Source: Couchioplanes caeruleus (GTDB taxonomy: Bacteria > Actinomycetota > Actinomycetes > Mycobacteriales > Micromonosporaceae). Taken from it: DNA of 64,000 bases. Location: positions 6,200,001 through 6,264,000 of the forward strand of contig NZ_RJKL01000001.1 of the NCBI RefSeq assembly GCF_003751945.1, given 5' to 3'. Both the position numbers and the translations under genes were made by a program. The notes below the pieces were generated by a model. It made no database searches. It was not told the DNA's origin and saw only the letters and a list, made by a program, of their open reading frames with translations. Below, one piece after another: positions 7,400-15,885 of the stretch. Within the stretch, counting starts at the first letter, position 1, and every line of letters starts with the position of its first letter.

Positions 7400-8921
7400 G
7401 GTAGCGGTCCACCGCCTCGACGATGCACTTGGTGCTCGGATAGGCCGTGTGGCCCTCGCCCTCCCAGGTCAGGACGCGACCGGTGCCGAGCATGCGGGCC
7501 AGCTCCGCGGTGTTCTCGTACGGCGTCGCCGGGTCGCCGGTGGTGCCGACCACGACGATCGGCGGGGCACCGGTGGCCGCACCGACCGGGTACGGATCCC
7601 GATTGCCGGGCCAGTAGACGCACGGCAGCATGCCCATGGCCAGCGCCGCCCCGAACAGCGGGTACTTGGCGCGCCACTCGCCCTGCAACTGCCGGATGCG
7701 CTCGACCGAGGGGGCGTCGGCGGTGTCCGCGCAGTTGACGGTGAGGTTGGCGTCGAACAGGTTGGAGTAGCTGCCGTCGGGCCGGCGGTCGGCGTACTGG
7801 TCCGCGAGGTCGAAGATGCCGTCCGCGTCGCCGGCCTGCAGGTCGTCGACGGCCTCGGCGAGCTGCTGCCAGCCGGACTCGGTGTAGAGAGACGAGATCA
7901 CCGCCACGAAGATCCACCCCGAGGTGGCATCCCGGCCGTCGGAACCCCGGACCGGAGAGGCCTCCGCCTTCGCGAGCGCGTCGGTGACCGCCTCACGGGC
8001 GTCCGGTGCGATCGGGCACTTGCCCGGCGTGGCCTTGCACCAGGTCGTGAAGTTGGTGAAGGCGCGCTCGAAGCCCTTGGCCTGCGCCTCGGAGCCGGCC
8101 ACGAAGTCCTGCCTGGGGTTGACCGCGCCGTCCAGGACCAGGGCCCGCACCTTGTCGGGGAAGAGCTGGGCGTACGTCGCGCCGAGCAGCGTGCCGTACG
8201 AGAAGCCGAGATAGGTCATCTTCGCGTCGCCGACCGCCGCCCGCAGCGCGTCCATGTCCCGGGCCGCCTGCTCGGTGCTGAATGTGCCGAGCTGGTCACC
8301 GTACTTGCGGCCGCAACCCTCCGCGACCTTCTTGTTGAGCGCCACGACCTCCTGGAAGTCGGCGTCGGAGCGCGGATCCGGGGACGCGGCGAACGTCGCG
8401 TCCTGGTCGCGGGCGCCGATGCAGGTCACCGGGCTGGAGCGGCCGATGCCGCGCGGGTCGAAGCCGACGATGTCGAACCGGTCGGTGACCTCGGTCGGCA
8501 GGCCGCCGAGCGCCTGGCCGAAGGAGAGATAGACCGCGGTGTCGATGCCGGAGGCGCCGGGGCCGCCCGGGTTGATCAATAGCGAGCCGATCCGGTCGCG
8601 TTGGTTGGCGGAGCGGATGCGGACCATCGCCACGTCGTAGGTCTGCCCGCTGCGCGGCGCGTTCCAGTCGCGTGGAACGGCGACCGACGCGCAGTCGTAT
8701 GTCATGCCCTGTGCGGCGCGGCCGACGAGCTTCTGCGGCACCTCGGGGCACGGGGCCCACTGGGCCAAGGTGCCGGGTACTGCGGCCGGCGCTTTGCTGC
8801 CGGCGACCGTCGGGCCGGACCCGTCGGAGTCCTCCGGGGCGAAGACCGGCAGCGTGCAGCCGGCGGTGGTCACGACCGCGGCGACCAGGGCAGCCAGGAC
8901 CAGACGGGGGGTACGCGGCAC
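7350..8921 (-). CDS. Secreted alpha/beta hydrolase, TAP-like lipoprotein
   Basis: A 523-residue exported serine hydrolase of the tripeptidyl-aminopeptidase-like family (SlpD/SlpE, TAP-like C-terminal domain) that trims peptides outside the cell. The signal peptide ends in a lipobox (VVTTAGC), so the protein is probably lipid-anchored. Catalytic parts: oxyanion/N-terminal INPGGPGASG, nucleophile elbow GFSYGTLLG, Asp in VVGTTGDPATPYE, His in WEGEGHTAYPSTKC. The Cys pairs seen are typical of this secreted family. ATG at 8921. Substrate specificity cannot be read from sequence. The 3' end overlaps the ion channel gene. Confidence 0.9.
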   Translation of the reverse strand: MPRTPRLVLAALVAAVVTTAGCTLPVFAPEDSDGSGPTVAGSKAPAAVPGTLAQWAPCPEVPQKLVGRAAQGMTYDCASVAVPRDWNAPRSGQTYDVAMVRIRSANQRDRIGSLLINPGGPGASGIDTAVYLSFGQALGGLPTEVTDRFDIVGFDPRGIGRSSPVTCIGARDQDATFAASPDPRSDADFQEVVALNKKVAEGCGRKYGDQLGTFSTEQAARDMDALRAAVGDAKMTYLGFSYGTLLGATYAQLFPDKVRALVLDGAVNPRQDFVAGSEAQAKGFERAFTNFTTWCKATPGKCPIAPDAREAVTDALAKAEASPVRGSDGRDATSGWIFVAVISSLYTESGWQQLAEAVDDLQAGDADGIFDLADQYADRRPDGSYSNLFDANLTVNCADTADAPSVERIRQLQGEWRAKYPLFGAALAMGMLPCVYWPGNRDPYPVGAATGAPPIVVVGTTGDPATPYENTAELARMLGTGRVLTWEGEGHTAYPSTKCIVEAVDRYLIDLTVPKEGLRCPAK

Positions 8922-8988
8922 GGTGCGCGCCTTTCTTCCAGCGGCGGGTTCCGCGCACGAGGCTACGCGGTGACCCTGACAGAGTCGC

Positions 8989-10056
8989 TCAGCGGCTCGT
9001 CAGCACGTCCGCCAGGTTGAACCGAACCGGGTGCTCGAGCTGCTCGTACGTGCACGTGTGCGGCTGCCGGTCCGGACGCCACCGCTCGAACTGGGCGGTG
9101 TGCCGGAACCGTACGCCCTCCATGTAGTCGTAGCGCACCTCGACCACCCGCTCGGGCCGCAGCGGCACGAACGACAGGTCCTTGCCGTTGTTCCAGCGGC
9201 TCACCTCGTTCTTGCGCGGGGTGCGTTCGCCGGACTCGTGCGCCGCCCAGTTCCACGGATGTCCCTCGAAGGTGGTGACAAGGTGCTGCAGCTCGACGAA
9301 GAGCTCCTCGCGCACCTTCATCGGGAAGGAGCCGATCACGCCGACCGACACCAGCACGTCCCGCTCGTCGTAGAGGCCGAGCAGGAGCGAGCCGATGCGG
9401 TTGTCGCCGGACTTGTGCAGGCGGTATCCCGCGACGACGCAGTCCGCCGTACGCTTGTGCTTGATCTTGGTCATGACCCGCTTGTCCGGCTCGTAGCCCA
9501 GGTCCTTGCCCTTGGCGATGAGCCCGTCGAGCCCGGCGCCCTCGAACTCGGCGAACCAGCGCCGCGCGGTCTCCAGGTCGTCGGTGACCGGGGTGACATA
9601 GACCGGCGGCTTCGCGCCGGCCAGGCACTCCTCGAGCCGGGCCCGCCGCTCCGCGAACGGCCGGGTGGTCAGGTCCTCGTCGCCGAGCGCCAGCAGGTCG
9701 AAGGCGACGAAGCCGGCCGGCGTCTGCTCGGAGAGCAGCTTGACCCGGCTCGCCGCGGGATGGATCCGCTGCTGCAGCGCCTCGAAGTCGAGCGTGTTGC
9801 GCTCGGTGTCGGCGACGACGATCTCGCCGTCGATCACCGACCGCGCCGGGAAGCTGGCGAGGACCGCCTCGACGACCTCGGGGAAGTACCGCGTCATCGG
9901 CTTCTCGTTGCGGCTGCCGATCTCCACCTCGTCGCCGTCGCGGAAGATGATCGAGCGGAAGCCGTCCCACTTCGGCTCGTAGAGCTGCCCCGGCGGGATC
10001 TCGGCGACCGGCTTGGCGAGCATCGGCTTCACAGGCGGATTGACGGGCAGGTCCAT
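8989..10056 (-). CDS. ATP-dependent DNA ligase (LigD/LigC-type)
   Basis: Seals DNA nicks via a ligase-adenylate; the family serves NHEJ and repair in actinobacteria. In the 355 residues, motif I is YEPKWDGFRSI with the AMP-accepting Lys, followed by SVIDGEIVV, the FVAFDLLALGDEDL block (motif IIIa), LDGLIAKGKDLGY (motif IV) and motif V in VMTKIKHKRTADCVVAGY. The OB-fold domain runs to the C-terminus with VEVRYDYMEGVRFRH. ATG 10056 gives a standard start (MDLPVNPPVKPMLAKP). It is divergent from the SDR gene and forms a split pair with the LigD-type polymerase at 5393-6424. Confidence 0.93.
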   Translation of the reverse strand: MDLPVNPPVKPMLAKPVAEIPPGQLYEPKWDGFRSIIFRDGDEVEIGSRNEKPMTRYFPEVVEAVLASFPARSVIDGEIVVADTERNTLDFEALQQRIHPAASRVKLLSEQTPAGFVAFDLLALGDEDLTTRPFAERRARLEECLAGAKPPVYVTPVTDDLETARRWFAEFEGAGLDGLIAKGKDLGYEPDKRVMTKIKHKRTADCVVAGYRLHKSGDNRIGSLLLGLYDERDVLVSVGVIGSFPMKVREELFVELQHLVTTFEGHPWNWAAHESGERTPRKNEVSRWNNGKDLSFVPLRPERVVEVRYDYMEGVRFRHTAQFERWRPDRQPHTCTYEQLEHPVRFNLADVLTSR

Positions 10057-10137
10057 GCCGACAGTCTCCCCGCTGACGGCGGAAAAGAAAGCGCGAAGTG
10101 CCGTTCGGCGGCCTCTGCGGCGGGTAATGCCTTCGTC

Positions 10138-11085
10138 GTGGGCTCTCGGGTGGTGGTCCTGACGGGCGGGTCCAGCGGGATCGGCCGTGCGGCCGCGCGG
10201 GCCTTCGCGGCCCGCGGCGACAAGCTCGTGCTCGCCGCGCGCGGCCTCACCGACCTCCAGAAGGTCGCGGCGGACTGCGGCGGCGACGTCGTGGTCGTCC
10301 CGACCGACGTGAGCGTACGGACGCAGGTCGACGACCTCGCCCGGGTAGCCCTGGACGGCTTCGGGCGCATCGACGTGTGGGCCGACACCGCGGCCGTGAT
10401 GGCGTACGGGCGCTTCGAGGACCTGCCGCCGTACGTCTTCGACAAGGTGATCGCCACCGACCTGCTCGGCCCGGCCAACGTGGCGCGCGCCGCCCTGCGG
10501 GTCTTCCGGGCGCAGGGCCACGGCACCCTCATCCTGTGCAGCTCGCTGGTCGGGCACGTCACCGCGCCGTCCATGTCCGCGTACGCGACAGCGAAGTGGG
10601 GCCTGCGCGCGCTGGCGCGGACCCTGCGGCAGGAGACCCGGGACGCCCCGGACATCCACGTCTGCCAGCTCGTGCCCGGCAGCGTCGACACGCCGATCTA
10701 CACCAGCGCCGCGAACTACGCCGGTGTCGTCGGGCGCCCGCCACCGCCCGTCGACAGCGCCGAGCGCCTGGGCGCGGCGGTCGTACGCCTCGCCGACCGG
10801 CCCCGCCGGAAGCTGTCGGTGGGCGCCGCGAACCGGATCGTCGAGTTCGGCTTCTACGGCCTGCCGCCGGTGTACGACGCGCTCGTCGGCCCGCTGATGT
10901 ACCGGCTCGGCCTGTCCCGCCGCCCGGCGCCCGCCGACACCGGCAACGTCTTCGCCAGCACACCCCGGTCCGACGGCGGCCCGGCCCGCAACGGCCGCAC
11001 GGCGGTCGGCGCCGCGGCCGCCGGCGCGCTCGCACTCGGCGCCGCGGCCGCGCTGGCGCTGCGCCGGGGACTGCGCGTGCGCTGA
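10138..11085 (+). CDS. SDR family oxidoreductase with C-terminal hydrophobic tail
   Basis: A 315-residue NAD(P)-dependent short-chain dehydrogenase of unknown substrate. The Rossmann glycine motif is TGGSSGIGRA, the active-site Ser lies in ILCSSLVGH, and the catalytic pair is YATAK. NNAG is replaced by ADTAAV, a divergence also seen in the DltE-like/membrane-associated SDR subgroup. The last about 30 residues (AAAAGALALGAAAALALRR) form a probable membrane anchor after an Arg/Pro-rich linker, unusual for a classical SDR. GTG 10138 is the first start that excludes the antisense ligase region. A perfect hairpin follows. Confidence 0.85.
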   Translation: MGSRVVVLTGGSSGIGRAAARAFAARGDKLVLAARGLTDLQKVAADCGGDVVVVPTDVSVRTQVDDLARVALDGFGRIDVWADTAAVMAYGRFEDLPPYVFDKVIATDLLGPANVARAALRVFRAQGHGTLILCSSLVGHVTAPSMSAYATAKWGLRALARTLRQETRDAPDIHVCQLVPGSVDTPIYTSAANYAGVVGRPPPPVDSAERLGAAVVRLADRPRRKLSVGAANRIVEFGFYGLPPVYDALVGPLMYRLGLSRRPAPADTGNVFASTPRSDGGPARNGRTAVGAAAAGALALGAAAALALRRGLRVR

Positions 11086-11088
11086 CAG

Positions 11089-11122
11089 GTCTTCACCCGT
11101 CCCCCTGGTGCCGGGTGAAGAC
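11089..11122. terminator. Perfect hairpin after SDR gene
   Basis: GTCTTCACCCG (11089-11099) and CGGGTGAAGAC (11112-11122) form a perfect 11-bp stem with a 12-base loop three bases after the SDR stop. It also faces the end of the DUF3037 gene on the other strand and could end both transcripts. The rest of the gap, 11123-11311, shows no gene that I can support. Confidence 0.65.
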
Positions 11123-11311
11123 TGCTGCCATGAAAGCCCACGGCGTCCGGCCCGGCGCAGGAGGACCCACGCGCCGACGACGGTGACGCCGGCCGCCGTC
11201 GCCCAGTCCGGCCCGTGCAGCACGAGAACGGCGGGACCGAAATCCGCGACCCGGTAGGCGAGCAGCAGGTCGGCGGCGAGCACCACCCAGACGCTCGTAC
11301 CCCCCGGGAAG

Positions 11312-11689
11312 CTAGTGGACCAGCAGCGCGACGAGCCGGTCAAGCTCGGCGGAGGGGTCGTCGGCCAGTCCCATGTGCACCGGGCCGGCGCGCAGAATCG
11401 TGCTGCGGGGGGCGACCAGCCAGCGGAAGCGCTCGCCCTGCTTCATCTCGCGGGCCGCGCCACCGTCGGCGCCGCCCGCGCAGGTGATCTCCCAGGACTT
11501 GAGGGCCGCGCGAATGCCGTCCAGGTCGGCGTTCGGGTCGAGGGCGAGCAGGCGCTGCTCGTGCAGGAGGGTCCGGGCGTTGAGGAAGTCGTGCCGGTGG
11601 CAGTAGAGGATCACCCCGACGTTGATGAGTTCGCCTCGTTCCACCCGGGGGACGGCCTGGATCACGGCGTACTCGTAGGGGACGCTCAT
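11312..11689 (-). CDS. DUF3037 protein, partner of HipA-like kinase
   Basis: A 125-residue protein of the DUF3037 family. Its core reads YEYAVIQAVPRVERGELINVG followed by VILYC, the defining block of the family, with a C-terminal GERFRWLVAPRSTILRAG segment. Function is unknown. DUF3037 genes are recurrently found beside HipA-like kinase genes, as here. The ATG at 11689 overlaps the kinase stop codon (ATGA), so the two are translationally coupled and probably made in fixed ratio. No membrane or signal segments. Confidence 0.82.
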   Translation of the reverse strand: MSVPYEYAVIQAVPRVERGELINVGVILYCHRHDFLNARTLLHEQRLLALDPNADLDGIRAALKSWEITCAGGADGGAAREMKQGERFRWLVAPRSTILRAGPVHMGLADDPSAELDRLVALLVH

Positions 11690-12432
11690 GACGGCAGCCA
11701 CGCTTCCGGCCGTGCCGCGCGGGCGAGGAGATGATCCCGGTACGCGAGCCGGGCGGCGGCCGCGGAGTCGAAGTCGAACTCGGCCAGCCACTCGTCCGGC
11801 ACCAGCGTCAGCACCTCGTCGAGCAGGTCCGCGGTCAGCCGCGGAAGGATGTCGGCGGCCGCGGCGGCGACGGCGGTCGCGTACGGCTTCAGCACGTGAT
11901 CGTCCCATGTGTACTGCCGGTGCACCACGTCGGCGGCCCGTGGCCAATTGTGGTGGAAGTACAGCGTCGCGCCGTGGTCGATGAGCCACAGGTCGCCGTG
12001 CCAGACGAGCAGGTTGGGGTTGCGCCAACTACGGTCGACGTTCTCCACGAAGGCGTCGAACACCAGGACGCGGGAGGCCAGGCCGGCGTCCACGGGGTGG
12101 GCGACCGGGTCGTAGCCGAGGGCGCCGGGCAGGTAGTCCATGCCGAGGTTCGCGCCGGCGCTGGCCTTGATCAGCTCCTGGACCTCCTGGTCCGGCTCGG
12201 CGCGAGCCACGACCGGATCGAGGCCGACGACGACGAGCTCCGGCACGGGCAGGCCCAGCCGCCGGGCCAGCTCGCCGGCGACGACCTCCGCCACCAGCGC
12301 CTTGGGGCCCTGACCCGCTCCACGGAACTTCACGACGTACGTGCCGAGATTGCCGCCCTCGACGATCCCGGGGAGCGAACCGCCCTCGCGCAGCGGCGTG
12401 ACGTAGCGGACGGCGGCGATCTCGGGAAGCAC
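11686..12432 (-). CDS. HipA-like kinase domain protein
   Basis: A 248-residue single-domain protein of the HipA-like kinase group (not the two-domain HipA toxin). The N-lobe has a glycine-rich stretch (EGGNLGTYVVKF, with the likely ATP-binding Lys) and VAEVVAGELARRLGLP. The C-lobe carries FDAFVENVDRSWRNPNLLVW (catalytic Asp and Asn) and a DFG-like LWLIDHGATLYFHH. It lacks the HipB-binding N-terminal subdomain and no HipB-like regulator is adjacent. The neighbours are dGTPase, ten bases upstream, and the coupled DUF3037 downstream. Its target is unknown; a growth-control or toxin-like role is inference from the family name only. Confidence 0.8.
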   Translation of the reverse strand: MLPEIAAVRYVTPLREGGSLPGIVEGGNLGTYVVKFRGAGQGPKALVAEVVAGELARRLGLPVPELVVVGLDPVVARAEPDQEVQELIKASAGANLGMDYLPGALGYDPVAHPVDAGLASRVLVFDAFVENVDRSWRNPNLLVWHGDLWLIDHGATLYFHHNWPRAADVVHRQYTWDDHVLKPYATAVAAAAADILPRLTADLLDEVLTLVPDEWLAEFDFDSAAAARLAYRDHLLARAARPEAWLPS

Positions 12433-12441
12433 GGCCCCACC

Positions 12442-13926
12442 CTAGAGGACGAAGGCGTCGGTCCAGAGCTGACGCGTACGCCCGGACAACGCCTCCATCA
12501 GCGCCACCGCCTGGCTGTCCGTCAGCGCCGCCACGAAGTCGATCACTGCCCGGCCGCGGGCCCGGGTCAGCGCGTCCGGGGTGCCGTCGGGCAGCTCCAG
12601 CTCGGCCAGCTCGACCAGGTCGCGCAGCCGGCGCGGCAGCCGCTCGGCCTCGTCCGGGTCCGCCAGCCAGGCCAGCAGCGCCTCGACCAGCGAGCTCAAC
12701 AGCCGGGCCTGGCCGCGCTGGTGCAGGGCCAGGTCGGGACGGGCGAGCACGAACCTGTTCTGCACGAACTTGAGGACCTGCACCTCGTGCCACTGCGCGG
12801 GAGCCAGCAGCACGTGTCCCGAGCGCACCGCCGGCGACTCGGTCACCGTGATCGACTCCACCAGCCGCCGGGTCCACGTCGCCGAGAACGCCGCCACCTG
12901 CGCCTCCGCCTCCAGGGAGCCGTCGAAGGGCGCGCTGAGCAGGCCGTCGACCAGCTCGGCGCGTACCTGCTCGACCGCCGCCGCGAAGGCGTCGTCGTCG
13001 GCCACCCAGCCGTCCTTGCGGTGCAGTTGCCGCCGCAGCGCCTCGATGGAGCTTCCCGGGCGCCGCGCGACCAGATCGGCGTCCGGCACCTGGCGCAGCG
13101 ACGTGCGTTGCCAGGCCATCAGCTCCGCCGCCACCGCACCCTGCTGCAGCACGCCGACGCGGTGCACGTCCTCCAGGTCGTGGATCGCGTACGCGATGTC
13201 GTCGGCGGTGTCCATCACCGAGGCCTCGGGCGTCTGCTGCCAGTCCGCGACCCGGCCCGCGAAGGGCAGCCGGGCCTGCGTCATGTCCTCGACCTCGGTC
13301 GTGTACGCCCCGAACTTCAGCGAACCGCCGTCCGGATCGTCCGGGGGAGCGGCGGCACCCCGCGGCGGCGGGTCCAGCAGGCGGGGGTGCGGCGACGGAT
13401 GCGTACGCCGGGTCCACGGGTACTTGAGGATCGCCGCGCGGGTGGCGGCCGTCAGGTTCAGGCCGAGCGTCGTCTGGCCCCGGATCTCGGTGCTCGTCAC
13501 GATCCGGTACGACTGCGCGTTGCCCTCGAAGCCGTCCCGCAGCCGCAGCCGCTGCCGGGCCAGGTTGTCGAGCACCCGCTCGCCGAGGTGCCCGAACGGT
13601 GGGTGCCCGAGGTCGTGCGCCAGCGCGGCGGCCTCCACCACGTCCGGGTCGCAGCCGCCGAGCTTGTCGAGCGTGTCGGCGTACTCGCGGAGCAGCCGTT
13701 CGGCGATCGCCCGGCCGACCGAGGCCACCTTGAGGCTGTGGGTCAGCCGGTTGTGGACCAGCAGGCCGGCCCCGCCCGGGCTGATCACCTGGGTGACGCC
13801 GCCCAGCCGGGCGAAGAACGGCGAGCTGACGATCCGGTCCCGGTCGACGCGGAACGGGCTGGCCGCCAGGTCGCCGGGCGCGACGAGGCTGTCGCCGAAC
13901 AGGCGCCGGGCGCGGAGATCCTCCAT
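12442..13926 (-). CDS. dgt: dGTP triphosphohydrolase (HD domain)
   Basis: Hydrolyses dGTP (and often other dNTPs) to deoxynucleoside plus tripolyphosphate. This 494-residue member has all HD metal ligands: the RLTHSLKVASVGR histidine, the AALAHDLGHPPFGH His-Asp pair and the distal Asp in DTADDIAYAIHDLED. EGNAQSYRIVT matches the substrate-site block of the dNTPase family. The insertion near residues 190-225 is Pro/Arg-rich and variable. ATG 13926. It leads a tight minus-strand run with the HipA-like kinase (9-bp gap) and DUF3037. dNTPases serve dNTP pool balance and, in some bacteria, phage defence. Confidence 0.94.
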   Translation of the reverse strand: MEDLRARRLFGDSLVAPGDLAASPFRVDRDRIVSSPFFARLGGVTQVISPGGAGLLVHNRLTHSLKVASVGRAIAERLLREYADTLDKLGGCDPDVVEAAALAHDLGHPPFGHLGERVLDNLARQRLRLRDGFEGNAQSYRIVTSTEIRGQTTLGLNLTAATRAAILKYPWTRRTHPSPHPRLLDPPPRGAAAPPDDPDGGSLKFGAYTTEVEDMTQARLPFAGRVADWQQTPEASVMDTADDIAYAIHDLEDVHRVGVLQQGAVAAELMAWQRTSLRQVPDADLVARRPGSSIEALRRQLHRKDGWVADDDAFAAAVEQVRAELVDGLLSAPFDGSLEAEAQVAAFSATWTRRLVESITVTESPAVRSGHVLLAPAQWHEVQVLKFVQNRFVLARPDLALHQRGQARLLSSLVEALLAWLADPDEAERLPRRLRDLVELAELELPDGTPDALTRARGRAVIDFVAALTDSQAVALMEALSGRTRQLWTDAFVL

Positions 13927-13961
13927 GGGAGCGACGCTATTACATGCCCGGCGGCGGCCGG

Positions 13962-14540
13962 TCAGCGCGCCTGCAGTGCGTCGAGCGCCACCGCCATCGC
14001 GACGACGAGGCGGCGGTCGAGCTGCGGGTCGTGGATCGTGACCACGTACCGGTCGCGCAGGCCCCACTTCTTCACCACGGAGAAGGCCGGCCGGTCGCCC
14101 AGCACGAACTCGAAGTGGTACGGCAGCCAGGACAGCGCGTCCACGAACCGGCGCAGGATGGCCACGGCCAGGTTCGACTCCCGGCCCACCATCTCGCCGT
14201 GGCCCGGCTGTTCGAGGCGCCACGTCGAACGCAGCAGCGATTCCTTGAAGTTCTTGCGGAACAGGCCGATGGGGTTACCCGCGGCGTCCGTGACGTCGTA
14301 GGTGGCACCCAGGTCGATCACCTGGCGCGCCTTGAAGCCCAGGACCGGGGTGGACCTGCTGTCGTCGGCGTAGATCGTCACCTGCTCCTTGAACGCCATC
14401 CGCTTCTGCTGGGCGAAGGCGAGCAGCCCACCCTCGGACCCGTCCGGGTTCGCCGCGTGCACCTCGTACTGGTTGACCATCATGCGGACGCGCTGACGCA
14501 CGATGAGCTGCTGCTGGGCCTGCAGAGTGTTGATCGTCAC
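13962..14540 (-). CDS. LURP-one-related / scramblase-like protein
   Basis: A 192-residue beta-rich protein of the LURP-one-related (Tubby-like, DUF567) group. Characteristic parts: the N-terminal LIVRQRVRMMVNQYEVH, then LLAFAQQKRMAFKEQVTIY, the repeated two-stranded units such as YDVTDAAGNPIGLFRKNF and the C-terminal DRYVVTIHDPQLDRRLVVAM followed by a hydrophobic helix. Family members may bind phospholipid headgroups, but function in bacteria is unproven. GTG 14540 is the likely start. It lies 35 bases upstream of dgt on the same strand and may be the first gene of that transcription unit. Confidence 0.78.
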   Translation of the reverse strand: MTINTLQAQQQLIVRQRVRMMVNQYEVHAANPDGSEGGLLAFAQQKRMAFKEQVTIYADDSRSTPVLGFKARQVIDLGATYDVTDAAGNPIGLFRKNFKESLLRSTWRLEQPGHGEMVGRESNLAVAILRRFVDALSWLPYHFEFVLGDRPAFSVVKKWGLRDRYVVTIHDPQLDRRLVVAMAVALDALQAR

Positions 14541-14657
14541 GGCGGCAGTGTGGCACACGCGTGATGCTGGACGGAGCACCCGCGCCCGGTGGCGGCGGGG
14601 CCCGGCGGCCGGTCAGACTGGGTCGCCGGGGATGGAACGGACACGGAGGAACCGCGC

Positions 14658-15782
14658 ATGGCGAAGCAGGCAGACGGCCGTCGAGGGCGCAAGGGAGTGT
14701 GGATCTCCCTCGCACTGGGCGCGGCCGCGGTATGGGCCGCACGCGACATCCCTCTGCAGATGGGGTCCCGCAGGATCGGCGACCGCGCCGCGGGAGAGCG
14801 GGCCGAGCGCTACCGCCGGTCCCCGCAGTTCGCCGAGGGCAAGTTCCGCAACACCATCCCCGCGAGCGAGGTGGCGATCGCGTCGATGCCGCGCCTGCTG
14901 GCCGCGGCCCTGACCGACCGCGAGCGCCGGTACCCGACCAGGCCGATCCCGGTGCTCACCCCGGAGACCGGCGGCGACGGCCTCTACGTCACCTGGTACG
15001 GGCACTCGTCCGCGCTGATCGAGATCGAGGGCCGGCGGGTCCTGATCGACCCGCTCTGGAGCGACCGCTGTTCCCCGTCGCGGCTGCAGGGCCCCAAGCG
15101 CCTGCACGAGCCGCCGGTGCCGCTGCGGGAGCTGCCGCCGCTGGACGCGGTGCTCATCTCCCACGACCACTACGACCACCTCGACATGGAGACCATCCGC
15201 AACCTGGTGGACCTGCAGGCCGCACCGTTCCTGGTGCCGCTGGGCATCGGCGCGCATCTGGAGCGCTGGGGCGTGCCGGCGACCCGGATCGTCGAGCTCG
15301 ACTGGGACGAGCGCGCGTCCGTGGCGGGCGTCGAGTTCGTCGCCACCCCGGCCCGGCACTTCTCCGGGCGCGGCTTCTCGCGCGACGAGACGCTGTGGGC
15401 CTCGTGGGTGATCGCGGGGCCGAACCGGAAGGTCTTCTACTCCGGCGACACCGGATACTTCCCCGGCTTCGCGCGGATCGGCGAGGAGCACGGTCCGTTC
15501 GACGCGACGCTGGTACAGATCGGCGCGTACGGCGACGCGTGGCCCGACATCCACATGACGCCCGAGGACGGCGTTGCCACGCACGTGGACGTCCGGGGTG
15601 GGCTGATGATCCCGGTGCACTGGGCGACGTTCAACCTGGCGCTGCACGACTGGGCGGAGCCGGCCGACCGGGCCTGGCGCGAGGCCAAGGCCCGCGACGT
15701 GCGCCTGGCCGTTCCGCGGCCCGGAGAGCGGGTCGACGTCGACAACCCGCCCTCCGTCGACGGCTGGTGGCAGCAGCTTTAG
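14658..15782 (+). CDS. Metallo-beta-lactamase-fold hydrolase (NAPE-PLD/UlaG-like)
   Basis: A 374-residue zinc hydrolase of the Zn-dependent NAPE-PLD-like branch. The N-terminus is basic with a single hydrophobic segment (WISLALGAAAVWAA) and may be a signal anchor. The metal site is complete: VTWYGHSSALIEIEG, SHDHYDHLD (HxHxDH), the third His in TPARHFSGRG, the bridging Asp in FYSGDTGYF and the final His in IPVHWATFNL. The ribosome binding site GGAGGA is at 14645-14650 before ATG 14658. The substrate is not predictable: lipid phosphodiester or lactone are options. Confidence 0.88.
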   Translation: MAKQADGRRGRKGVWISLALGAAAVWAARDIPLQMGSRRIGDRAAGERAERYRRSPQFAEGKFRNTIPASEVAIASMPRLLAAALTDRERRYPTRPIPVLTPETGGDGLYVTWYGHSSALIEIEGRRVLIDPLWSDRCSPSRLQGPKRLHEPPVPLRELPPLDAVLISHDHYDHLDMETIRNLVDLQAAPFLVPLGIGAHLERWGVPATRIVELDWDERASVAGVEFVATPARHFSGRGFSRDETLWASWVIAGPNRKVFYSGDTGYFPGFARIGEEHGPFDATLVQIGAYGDAWPDIHMTPEDGVATHVDVRGGLMIPVHWATFNLALHDWAEPADRAWREAKARDVRLAVPRPGERVDVDNPPSVDGWWQQL

Positions 15783-15806
15783 GCCTCTGCCCGCATCCGT
15801 CTCGTC

Positions 15807-15885
15807 GCTTCGGCGGCCGGCGTCGGCCGCGGGGTTGCTTCGGCGGCCGGCGTCGGCCGCGTCGTCGCTTCAGCGGCCGGCGTCG
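15807..15885. repeat. Three tandem 30-bp imperfect repeats
   Basis: Units start at 15807, 15837 and 15867, each beginning GCTTCGGCGGCCGGCGTCGG (third copy GCTTCAGCGGCCGGCGTCG). They fill the gap after the metallo-hydrolase gene and run into the 3' end of the next, convergent gene. The G-to-A change in the third unit creates that gene's TGA stop. GC palindromes within each unit could also form hairpins. Confidence 0.8.

Noticed and set aside
11095..11343. A hydrophobic minus-strand frame beside the DUF3037 gene that looks like a small membrane protein
   Set aside because: It has no stop of its own until far inside the antisense of the SDR and ligase genes, and its start lies inside DUF3037.
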